The translations under genes were made by a program, and so were the position numbers. A DNA stretch of 64,000 bases from Garra rufa (taxonomy: Eukaryota > Chordata > Actinopteri > Cypriniformes > Cyprinidae). Positions 23,199-35,317 of the stretch are shown in pieces; position 1 is the first letter of the stretch; each line of letters starts with the position of its first letter. The stretch lies in contig NC_133376.1 in NCBI RefSeq assembly GCF_049309525.1, positions 45,644,109 to 45,708,108 of the forward strand, given 5' to 3'. The notes under the pieces were generated by a model, which was given only the letters and a program-made list of their open reading frames with translations, did no database searches and had not been told where the DNA came from.

Positions 23199-26100
23199 AT
23201 TGTTCTTCTAAGGATTCTTATTTGTTTTTTTTTTTATTTTTATTTTTATTTTTTTTCAACCGTTGGGGCACTTTTGGGGGCCTTAACATACTCAAAAACT
23301 CTTGAAAATTTGCACACACGTCGGAATCTGCCGTCGTCCGGACGCCACAGAGGCTGGGACCCGGGCGTGGTTCAGGGCCTCTACAGCGCCCCCTGGAACA
23401 CAGTTTGAAAACTTGATGTACTGCGCACACATACTTGCATATATTGATATGAAACTCGGTACACATATAGAACTCATCGAGCTGAACAACTTTTGTACTC
23501 TATGTCATGGGCTCCACGCAACAGGAAGTGAGATATTTAGGGCTGTTTAAAAAGCGCATGCTCTGGAATTTAACGTACTCCTCCCAGGAATTCCATGGGA
23601 TTGTCACCAAACTCGGTCAGCATGATCTCAAGACATTGGGGACGCTAAATTGCGAGGAGATTTTTGATATCTCGAACGGTTTGGCCGTGGCAAGGCGACA
23701 AAGTTATGGCGAGAAATGAGAAACAGGAAGTGTCTAATAACTGTTGCACACATTGCCTGATTCTGATGAAACTTCACCAGTTTGTTTGTTGTATGATGCC
23801 GATTCCATAAATGTGACTATTATGAGTCAAAGTTATAGCGCCACCAACTGGCAGCAGGAAGCGTGTCATTTTCAAAATGCTTTGAAATCAGCCTCTTAAT
23901 TTTACTTGATTTTCTTTAAACTTCATCAAAATCATGACAAAACACGGCCGATAAGAATATGTAAAGGGGTCGATGATAAATCAAATGCTGTTGCCATGGC
24001 AACGTCTCAAACTTTACAATTAGATTCCTGTCTTTTCGAGGCAGATAACATGCTTAGAATTTCATGAAACTCAACACACACATCAATATTAATGATAGTT
24101 AGACACTGGCAAAAGATCATAAATGGGCGTGGAGCAGGCACTCTATAGCGCCATCTTTTGACAAAAGTTGGGGGGTTAGTTTTTCCTACAGTCACCAAAC
24201 TCTGTACATATATTGTTCTCATCAATCTGGACAACTTTCTAAATTAAACTAATTAGCTAACACCAACAGGAAGCCGGCTATTTTGATTTGAATGTGGATT
24301 TTTGGAAAAATCAGGCTGTAAACAAATTTATACTCCTCCTAAGAAGAACAAGCTGTTCACACCAAACTTTTTTAACATGAAGAGAAGATTCTGAAGATGT
24401 TAAATTGCGAGCGGTTTTGGGATATCTTGAACGGTGTTGACGTGGTGATTTTTTAAAGATGTATAACCGTCATTTTCTATATCTTTAAAGTGCAGCATCT
24501 TAACTATTTAAAACTTTTTTCACACAGAGATCTTATCATTCTGAGCAAGTGCTGTAAATATCAATTTAATTCAAGCTTCTACGAATTAAATAAAATTAAA
24601 AAAATAAATCAGAAACCTGCTGTCACTCTGCCTTGAGTGTCTGTGTTCAGTCACCATTGAGTGACTGAAGAGAGACTGAAGGGGGAGGGGTGAAAGGGAG
24701 AGAGGGAGAGAGAGTAGAACATGCTGTCTTGCTAAAGACCATCTTTGAGGAAAAAATGCACATTGATGTTACATAAATATGTTTGATCTTTGAGAGTCTG
24801 ATATTTTGAGAAAATATAAAGGGTCACTAAGTCTTTCATTGTTTGTATTTTGCAGTTGTTGTTTTTTTATTTATTTTTTACTGAACTGTACCATGAACTT
24901 GTCCTATTCAGTCACATAGCAAAAGATTAAGAAAAATACAACTTTTTAGCATGAGCGGTTTATCTTCATTGATAGACATTTATTTTCATAGTGTTATTTA
25001 TTGAATATAACATTTTAATTAACAGTTTCAAGACAAACTTTGTCAACAAAACAAACTTTGCTGTTATCTGTTCAAAACATCTGAAAATTTTACCATTTTA
25101 AGATCAGTTATATATATATATATCGCCCCATTACAATACTCAACTTGATTTTTAAAGATATTTTCAAAGAATGAAGCGTTTATAGAGCACTTTATTGGGT
25201 ATTGCTGTACGCCCACATGAACTGTGTTCATGTTCATGTTAATTCACAGTACATAAACTAATGTTAAAAGATACTAATTTACCTTTAAACAATATATGAA
25301 TACTTTTTTAGCTTAATATTAATTAACATTAATAAATGCTATTTAATTATTGTTCATGTTAACTAATATAGTTAATGTTAACAAATGAAACTGGATGGCA
25401 ACATTTTATATAGTATGTGTATGTGTCTCTGTGTTGATTTTAAAGTCTAACCCTTTCAATTCTGTAAACTTTAAATCCAAACTGGCTGAGGGTTACTGTG
25501 AATGCATGTGCCAACTGGGCACCGTTTTCCTAATTGATTCTTTCTTAGTTATAGCGCTTAAAAGTTATGTCTTATAACAGGAGTCACCTGCAAAGCAATA
25601 TCCACACACAAAATGAACAGATAGGTAACGATGACATTGAAGCAGAAGTGGTGGACGTAAAGCAAGCAATAATAACATTTTGTTATCATCATGAATTACA
25701 TGTTCTTATCATCATCATCAGAATATAGGGAAAATGTTCCCTATATTGTGAACGGCTTTGGGATATCTTGAACGGTGTTGATGTGGTGATTTATGAAAGT
25801 AACAATAAAAAAGATGGAGAGTTATTTTCATATATCTTTAAATTGCATTATTCTAACTCATCAAAACTTTTTACATATAAAGAACAAGAAATTCTTAGGA
25901 AATACGTATAGTTTCAAAATGTTATCATGCTCAGAGGCCCCAAAAACATTAAAGTGTCATTTAAATTTGTCAGATTAAAGCTCTAATACCAGGGATGAAC
26001 ACTAGAGGTCCTCATAAGATAAGGAATCGTTTGACCTCTAATGCTATTTAGCTCATTGTCAGTGTATAAGAATGACAATAATCCATAGAATCAGTTGATA

Positions 26101-27073
26101 TATACTGTACTTTCAGTGTACTTTTACATAATTATTTTGTATAGGTGCTTAAAGAGCATTAAAATCTTTTTTTATCTTTTAAGGAAAAATTATATGATTT
26201 AAATACATATATACACTCTCACTGGTAGAACAAAAAATCTTATAAGTATGACACTATACTGTACTGCTCAGTTCACTTAATTAGAATGAGAAACAAATAC
26301 AAAAAGGCCAAAAAAAATCAACTAAGTTAATATGTATTTATTTTTAATATATTTGTTTATAATTATTTCACAGATGCTTATAGATTATTAAAATAATATT
26401 TAAAAATGCTTGTAGACCATAAAACATGGTAACTATTTAAAATAGTAACTATTTGGTAACAATGGTTAATGAACTTACAAACACGAACAAACAACGAACA
26501 ATATATTTGTACTCGATTTTCTTCAAACTTCATCAGAATAATGTAAAAACACGGCCGATGAGAGTCTGTAAAGGCGTCCCTGATGCATCAAATGCTGTTG
26601 CCATGGCAAATAAATAAAAATAAAAAATAAATTCAAATATTTGTTTCCTGTGTTTTTGAGGCAGATAGCGTGCTTAGAATTTAATTTTCCATTTTCAATT
26701 TTCAATGATTTATTATATATTTAAAGTGCAGCATCCTAACTCTTTGAAACTTTTTTCAAACAAATAACTATTCATTCTGATCAAACACAGTTCATTTCAT
26801 AATTATACAAAACTCCACGAATTAAAGAAAATAAAAAAAAACATATCTGATCTCACTCTGCTCTGCACTCAATGTGTGTGTTTGTGTGGTAAGTGGTTGA
26901 GTGTAAGGAGGGGGGATGGGTGGTAAGAGAAAGAGTCAGAGAGGAGGAGAGACAGTTAGGGTTAGTCCAAAGGGTTACTGTGAATGCATGTGCCAACTGG
27001 GCACCGTTTTCCTGATGCTATCGGGATTGCGAATGCACAGACGGCGAGGGCCCGGTCATCGCTGCTTGCAGCT
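23169..27073 (+). mobile_element. E4: subfamily B composite element (3.9 kb), B/C hybrid end
   Basis: Order: type 2 hairpin, T-rich tract with TTTTTA units, head CAACCGTTGGGGCACTTTTG, a strong CTCF-like core (AGCGCCCCCTGG, 23385-23396), a second core at about 23838, and an RFX palindrome GTTGCCATGGCAAC (23990-24003). Then come a CTCCTCCTAAGAA module, a long AT-rich middle (24480-26500), a C-like segment (26510-26950) and a tail reading GACGGCGAGGGCCC then GCTGCTTGCAGCT. The tail resembles F4 rather than other B elements, so E4 may be a recombinant. No protein is encoded. The AT-rich middle contains no recognisable gene. Confidence 0.85.
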
Positions 27074-29645
27074 TTAATTATTATTCTTCTTCTTCTTCTT
27101 CTTCTCCAAAGTGAAAAGTCTTTTTGAGGGCCTAAACATGCCCGAAAACTCACGAAACTTTGCACACGCATCAGACCTGGCGAAAATTTACATCTGATAT
27201 GGTTTTCAAAAGTGGGTGTGGCAAAATGGCTCGATAGCGCCACCTATAAAATTTCAACGGAGTGCCCCTCGAGCTACGTTTCACGTACATGTACGAAACT
27301 CGGTACACATATGTAACACACCAATACCTACAAAAAAGTCTCCTGGTGCAACATCCGAAACCCAACAGGAAGTCAGTTATATTGAATTTCCTGTACGATT
27401 TTTGTGCAGTTTTTGCCATTTTCAGGCCTCATACTTTAACGAACTCCTCCTGCAGTTTTTATCCGATCATCTTCAAATTTGCTGAGTGTCATCATAAGGC
27501 CTTTGCGATGTTAAATTGCGAAGCTTTAGAGTTTTCGTCGAAGGGCGTGTCCGTGGCGGCCGGACAAACTTTGATGTTTCGCCATGAAAAAGGAAGTTGC
27601 TATAACTCAGGCATACGATGTCCGATCTGCCTCAAACTTCACATGTTTGATGACAGTCCGGTCCTGAACACACGTCAGTGCCCATATTCAGTTATAGTCA
27701 TAGCGCCACCTGCTGACAACAGGAAATGACATGTTTAACACTGTTACGGACTCCTAGAAACATATTGAAAAGCGTTAACAAGTCTTAAATAGGCTAGCAA
27801 CATGCTACAAAGATGCTAAGACGTGCTAGCAACACTTAGCTAAGAGCTAAAGCATTCTATTAATACAAATACAAAAAGAAATTGCTGTAACTCATGTATA
27901 TAATGTTGAATCTGACCCAAACTTAATATTCAACATGCTACAAAAATAATAAAGCATGCTAGCAACACTTAGCTAATATGCTAAAGCATGCTAATAATAC
28001 AATGAAACAGGAAGTTACTCTAACTCAGGCATACAATGTCCAATCAGCCCCAAACTTAACATGTTTGATAAGAATCCTGGCCTAAAAACACGCCAATGCC
28101 CGTATTCAGTTATAGTCATAGCGCCACCAGCTGGTAACAGGAAGCCACATGTTTAATACTGTTGTGGATGCCTAGCAACATTTTAAAAAAATTCAACAAC
28201 TGTTAAACAGGGTAGCAACATGCTAGAAACATGCTATAACATGTTAGCAACATTTAGCTAAGTGCTAAAGCATACTCTTAATGCAATGAAACAGGAAGTT
28301 ACTCTAACTCAGGCATGCAATGTCCAATCAGCCCCAAACGTCACATGTTTGATAACAGTCCTGGCCTGAAGATATCTACATGCCAATATTCAGTTATAGT
28401 TATAGCGCCACCTACTGTCAACAGGAAGTGACATGTTTAACACTGTGACACACTATTAGCAACACACTAAAAAAGCCATTGAGTGCTATACTAGTTTAAA
28501 ACGTACTCAAACATGCTAGCAACACTAACTTAGTGCTAAAGCATGTTGTTAAAGACATAAAACAGGAAGTTACTGTAACTCAGACATGCAATGTCCAATC
28601 AGCCCCAAACTTCACATGTTTGATAACAGTCCTGGCCTGAAGATATATACATGCCCATATTCAGTTATAGTCACAGCGCCACCTGCTGACAACAGGAAGT
28701 GACGTTTAATGGTGTTACGGACTCCTAGCAACATAATAAAAAGCGTCAGCAAGTTTTAAATAGGCTAGCATCATGCTAGAATCATGTTAAAACATGCTAG
28801 CAACACTTAGCTGAGAGCTAAAGCATGATATTAATACAAAGAAAAATAAGTGTAACTCATGCATACAATGTCCAATCTGACCCAAGCTTAATATGTTTGA
28901 TAAGAGTCCTGGTCTGAACACAAGCCCATGCCCATATTCAGTTATAGTGATAGTGCCACCTGCTGGCAACAGGAAGTCACATGTTTAATACTGTTGTGGA
29001 TGCCAAGCTACATTTTAAAAATATCAACAAGTGTTAAATAGGGTAGCAACATGCTAGAAACATGTTAGCAACATTTAGCTAAGTGCTAAAGCATACTCTT
29101 AATGCAATGAAACAGGAAGTTACTGAAACTCAGGCATGCAATGTCCAATCAGCCCCAAACTTAATATGTTTGATAAGAGTCTTGGCCTGAATACATTTAC
29201 ATGCCAATATTCAGTTTTAGTCATAGCGCCACCAGCTGGCAACAGCAAATTACTTGTTTTACACTAACTTAAGCATGCAATGTACAATTTGCACCAAACT
29301 TGACATGTTTGCCAATAGTCCTGGCCTGAAGACATCTAAAAGCCAATATTTTGTAATAGCGCCACCTGTTGGCAGAAGGATATGTCATGACTTACACTCA
29401 AGCATGCCATGTTCAAGCTTCACCAAACTTCATATGTTTGATAAAAGCACTGGCATGAACACATCTGCATGCCAATATTCAGTTATAGGCATAGCGCCAC
29501 CAGCTGGCAGAAGGAAGATTGGCACATATCAATGACTTTGACATATTCCTCCTACATTTTCTGTGTTAATAGCATAGTGCCCACCATTCGCCACCGATCG
29601 GCGGTGAGCCCGAGTGCGAGGGCCCTACCATCGCTGCTTGCAGCT
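27074..29645 (+). mobile_element. E5: subfamily A-I composite element, standard length
   Basis: It starts with a TTATT(CTT)n tract and TCCAAAGTGAAAAGTC head and ends GCTGCTTGCAGCT. At about 2.55 kb it seems to be the unexpanded A-I form. Module cores lie at about 27237, 27704, 28121, 28406, 28677, 28953, 29227, 29360 and 29500. Its probable hairpin head (23118) is separated from it by E4, which appears to have inserted in the tract between them. Confidence 0.88.
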
Positions 29646-31177
29646 TTAATTATTATTATTCTTCTTCTTCTCCAAAGTGAATCGCATTTTAGAGGACCTA
29701 AACATTCCCGAAAACTCACAAAACTTTGCACACACATCAAACCTGGCGAAAATTTACGTCTGATTTGGGTTTCAGAAGTGGGTGTGGCAAAATGGCTCGA
29801 CAGCGCCACCTTTAGACGTTCAGCGGTGTGCGCTTTCAGCTGTGATTCACGTACATGCACCGAAATCGGTACACGCATGTAACTCACCAATACCTACAAA
29901 AAAGCCTCTTGGAACAAAATCCGGAACCCAACAGGAAGTCGGTTAATATTAACATTCTCAGCAAAATTTGTGTCATTTTTGCCTTTTTCAGGTGTCGTAC
30001 TTGAACGAACTCCTCCTACAGATTTATTCGGATCAACGCCAAATTTGCAGAGTCTAGTCTAAAGCCCTTTGTGACGTTAAATTGTGAAGATCTAGAGTTT
30101 TCATCGGAGGGCGTGTCCGTGGCGACCTCGCAAATTTCGATGTTTCGCCATGAAAAAGGAAGTTGCTATAACTCAGGCATACAATGTCCTATCTGTCCCA
30201 AACTTCACATGTGTGATAACACTCCTGACCTGAAGACATCTAGATGCCCATGTTCAGTTATAGTCATAGCGCCACCTGCAGGCAACATGAAGTGTCATGC
30301 TGTACTCTACAACCAACTCCTCCTAGAGATTTATTCAGATCAACACCAAAATCGGTCAGTCTAATATAAAGGCCGTAGCGATGTTAAATTGTGAAGATCT
30401 TGAGTTTTCGGTAAAGGGCGTGTCCGTGGCGGCCTGACAAATTTCGAGGTCTCGCCATGGATATAAAACTTGTTATAACTCAGCCATAAAATGTCCGATT
30501 TGCCTCAAACTTCACATATTCGATAAGAGTCCTGGCCTGAACACATCTGAAGGCCAATATTCTATTATAATCACAGCGCCACCTGTTGGCAACAGGAAAT
30601 GACTTGTATCAAACTCCTCCTAGAGATTTAATGATGTCAACATTATATTTGGCCATTCTGATCTAGAGGCCTTAGAGATGTTAAATTGTGAAGATCTTGA
30701 GTTTTCGTTAAAGGGCGTGTCTGTGGCGGCATGACAAAGTTTGATGTTTCGCCATAGACATATAAGTTGTTATAACTCAGCCATAAAATGTCCGATCTGC
30801 CTCAAACTTCACTGGTTTGGTAAGAGTCCTGGCCTGAAGACACCTAAAGGCCAATATTCAGATATTATCATAGCGTCACCTGTTGGCAGCAGGATATATC
30901 ATATCTTTCACTAACTCAAACATACCAAGGTCAATCTGCACCAAACTTCATATGTTTGATGAAAGTGGTGGCCTGAACACATCTACATGCCAATAATCAG
31001 TTATAGGCATAGCGCCACCAGCTGGCAGCAGGAAGTTTGGCACATTTAAGTGACTTTGATCTATTTTTCCTACATTTACTGTATTAAAAGCATACTGCCC
31101 ACCGTTTGCTGTTTTCCTAAAGCCACCGGTCGGCGGTGAGCCCTGGTGCGAGGGCCCGTTCATCGCTGCTTGCAGCT
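29646..31177 (+). mobile_element. E6: subfamily A-II composite element (1.5 kb)
   Basis: The head reads TCCAAAGTGAATCGCATTTT. It is followed by modules of about 300 bp that share GTTAAATTGTGAAGATCT (near 30078, 30384 and 30680), each with a GGGCGTGTCCGTGGC-type box and a GCGCCACC core. The tail is the same as in A-I. It has no adjacent hairpin. Under a nested-insertion reading its head would be the type 2 hairpin at 19626. Confidence 0.85.
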
Positions 31178-31183
31178 TTAATT

Positions 31184-33791
31184 AGGGCCCGAGCACTGCA
31201 GTGCGAGGACCCTATTGGAATTGCTCCGTTTATTATTATTCTTCTTCTTCTCCAAAATGAAAAGTCTTTTTGAGGGCCTAAACATACCCGAAAACTCACG
31301 AAACTTTGCACACGCATCAGACCTGGCGAAAATTTACATCTGATATGGTTTTCAGAAGTGGGTGTGCCAAAATGGCTCGATAGCGCCACCTATAAAATTT
31401 CAACGGAGTGGGCCTCGAGCTACGTTTCACATACATGTACGAAACTCGGTACACACATGTAACACACCAATACCTACAAAAAAGTCTCCTGGTGCAACAT
31501 CCGAAACCCAACAGGAAGTCTGTTATATTGAATTTCCTGTACGATTTTTGTGCAGTTTTTGCCATTTTCATGCCTCGTACTTTAACGAACTCCTCCTACA
31601 GTTTTTATCCGATCATCTTCAAATTTGCTGAGTGTCTTCATAAGGCCTTTGCGATGTTAAATTGCGAAGCTTTAGAGTTTTCGTCAAAGGGCGTGTCCGT
31701 GGCGGCCGGACAAACTTTGATGTTTCGCCATGAAAAAGGAAGTTGCTATAACTCAGGCATACAATGTCCGATCTGCCTCAAACTTCACATGTTTGATAAC
31801 AGTCCGGTCCTGAACACACGTCAGTGCCCATATTCAGTTATAGTCATAGCGCCACCTGCTGACAACAGGAAGTGACATGTTTAACACTGTTACGGACTCT
31901 TAGCAACATATTGAAAAGCCTTAACAAGTCTTAAATAGGCTAGCCACATGCTAGAAACATGCTAAAACATGCTAGCAACACTTAGCTAATATGCTAAAGC
32001 ATGCTAATAATACAAATACAAAAGGAAATTGCTGTAACTCATGCATATAATGTCAAATCTGACCCAAACTTAATATTCAACATGCTACAAACATAGTAAA
32101 GCATGCTAGCAACACTTAGCTAATATGCTAAAGCATGCTAATAATACAATGAAACAGGAAGTTACTCTAACTCAGGCATACAATGTCCAATCAGCCCCAA
32201 ACTTCACATGTTTGATAAGAGGCCTGGCCTGAACGCACGCCCATGCCCGTATTCAGTTATAGTCATAGCGCCACCAGCTGGTAACAGGAAGCCACATGTT
32301 CAATACTCTTGTGGATGCCTACCAAAATTTTAAAAATATCAACAAGTGTTAAACAGGGTAGCAACATGCTAGAAACATGCTATAACATGTTAGCAACATT
32401 TAGCTAAGTGCTAAAGCATACTCTTAATGCAATGAAACAGGAAGTTACTGTAACTCAGGCATGCAATGTCCAATCAGCCCCAAACTTCACATGTTTGATA
32501 ACAGTCCTGACCTGAAGATATCTACATGTCAATATTCAGTTATAGTCATAGCGCCACCTACTGTCAACAGGAAGTGACATGTTTAACACTGTGACACACT
32601 ATTAGCAACACACTAAAAAAGCCATTGAGTGCTAAACTAGTTTAAAACGTACTCAAACATGCTAGCAACACTTACTTAGTGCTAAAGCATGTTGTTAAAG
32701 ATATAAAACAGGAAGTTACTGTAACTCAGGCATGCAATGTCCAATCAGCCCCAAACTTCACATGTTTGATAAGACTCCTGGCCTGAAGATATATACATGC
32801 CCATATTCAGTTATAGTCACAGCGCCACCTGCTGACAACAGGAAGTGACGTTTAATGGTGTTACGGACTCCTAGCAACATATTAAAAAGCGTTAGCAAGT
32901 TTTAAATAGGCTAGCATCATGCTAGAATCATGTTAAAACATGATAACAACACTTAGCTAAGAGCTAAAGCATGATATTAATACAAAGAAAAATAAGTGTA
33001 ACTCATGCATACAATGTCCAATCTGACCCAAGCTTAATATGTTTGATAAGAGTCCTAGTCTGAACACAAGCCCATGCCTATATTCAGTTATAGTCATAGT
33101 GCCACCTGCTGGCAACAGGAAGTCACATGTTTAATACCGATGTGGATGCCCAGCAACATTTTAAAAATATCAACAAGTGTTAAATAGGGTAGCAACATGC
33201 TAGAAACATGTTAGCAACATTTAGCTAGGTGCTAAAGCATACTCTTAATGCAATGAAACAGGAAGTTACTGTAACTCAGGCATGCAATGTCCAATCAGCC
33301 CCAAACTTAATATGTTTGATAAGAGTCCTGGCCTGAATACATATACATGCCAATATTCAGTTATAGTCATAGCGCCACCAGCTGGCAACAGCAAATTACT
33401 TGTTTTACACTAACTTAAACATGCAATGTACAATTTGCACCAAACTTGACATGTTTGCCAATAGTCCTGGCCTGAAGACATCTAAAAGCCAATATTTCAT
33501 AATAGCACCACCTGTTGGCAGCAGGATATGTCATGAATTACACTCAAGCATGCCATGTTCAATCTTCACCAAACTTCATATGTTTGATAAAAGCGCTGGC
33601 CTGAAGACATCTGCATGCCAATATTCAGTTATAGGCATAGCGCCACCAGCTGGCAGCAGGAAGATAGGCACATATCAATGACTTTGACATATTCCTCCTA
33701 CATTTACTGTGCTAATAGCATAGTGCCCACCATTCGCCACCGATCAGCGGTGAGCCCGAGTGCGAGGGCCCTACCATCGCTGCTTGCAGCT
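31184..33791 (+). mobile_element. E7: subfamily A-I composite element with type 1 hairpin
   Basis: Complete: hairpin at 31184-31213 (loop variant ACTGCAGT), GGAATTGCTCCG, TTATTATTCTTC tract, TCCAAAATGAAAAGTC head, module array without large duplications, and GCTGCTTGCAGCT tail. A perfect CTCF-consensus core lies at 33099-33112 on the minus strand. Confidence 0.88.
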
Positions 33792-35317
33792 TTAATTATT
33801 ATTATTATTCTCCAAAATGAATCGCATTTTTGAGGGCTTAGACATACCCGAAAACTCATGAAACTTCGCACACACATCAGACCTGGCAAAAATTTACGTC
33901 TGATATGGGTTGCAGAAGTGGGTGTGGCAAAATGGCTCGACAGCGCCACCTTTACACGTTCCGCGGTGTGCGCATTCAACTGTGATTCACGTACATGCAC
34001 GAAAATAGGTACACACATGTAACACACCAATACCTACAAAAAAGCCTCTTGGAGAAAAATTTGACACCCAACAGGAAGTCGGTTATTTTTAATGTTCTCA
34101 GCAAATTTTGTGTCATTTTTGCCATTTTCAGGCCTCGTACTTGAACGAACTCCTCCTAGAGATTTATTCGGATCAACGCCAAATTTGCTGAGTTTAATCT
34201 AAAGCCCTTTGTGACGTTAAATTGCGAAGATCTAGAGTTTTCATCAGAGGGCGTGTCCGTGGCGGCCTGGCAAATTTCGATGCTTCGCCATGAAAAAGGA
34301 AGTTGCTATAACTCAGGCATAAAATGTCCGATCTGCCCCAAACTTCACATGTGTGATAACACTCCTGACCTGATGACATCTATATGTCCATATTCAGTTA
34401 TAGTCATAGCGCCACCTGCTGGCAACAGGAAGTGTCATGCTGTACTCTGCAACAAACTCCTCCTAGAGATTTATACAGATCAACACCAAAATCGGTCAGT
34501 CTAAGCAAAAGGCTTTAGTGATGTTAAATTGCGAAGATCTTGAGTTTTCGTTGAAGGGCGTGTCCGTGGCGGCCTGACAAATTTCGAGGTCTCGCCATGG
34601 ATATAAAACTTGTTATAACTCGGCCATAAAATGTCCGATTTGCCTCAAACTTCACATATTCGATAAGAGTCCTGGCCTGAACAAATCTGAAGGCCAATAT
34701 TCTATTATAATCACAGCGCCACCTGTTGGCAACAGGAAATGACTTGTAGCAAACTCCTCCTAGAGATTTAATGATATCAACTTTATATTTGCTCAGTCTG
34801 ATCTAGAGGCCTTAGAGATGTTAAATTGCGAAGATGTTGAGTTTTCGTTAAAGGGCGTGTCTGTGGCGGCGTGACAAAGTTTGATGTTTCGCCATGGACA
34901 TAGAAGTTGTTATAACTCAGATATAAAATGTCCGATCTGCCTCAAACTTCACAGGTTTGGTAAGAGTCCTGGCCTGAAGACACCTAAAGGCCAATATTGA
35001 GATATTATCATAGTGCCACCTGTTGGCAGCAGGATATATCATATCTTTCACTAACTCAAACATACCAAGGTCAATCTGCACCAAACTTCATATGTTTGAT
35101 GAAAGTTGTGGCCTGAACACATCTACATGCCAATAATCAGTTATAGGCATAGCGCCACCAGCTGGCAGCAGGAAATTTGGCACATTTAAGTGACTTTGAC
35201 ATATTTTTCCTATTTTTACTGTATTAAAAGCATACTGCCCACCATTAGCTGTGTTCCTAAAGCCACCGGTCGGCGGTGAGCCCGTGTGCGAGGGCCCGTT
35301 CATCGCTGCTTGCAGCT
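33792..35317 (+). mobile_element. E8: subfamily A-II composite element
   Basis: A TTATTATTATTATTC tract leads into TCCAAAATGAATCGCATTTT. Body and module order follow E6 closely. A perfect CTCF-consensus core lies at 34409-34422 (minus strand). Tail GCTGCTTGCAGCT ends at 35317. No hairpin head is adjacent. Confidence 0.85.
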
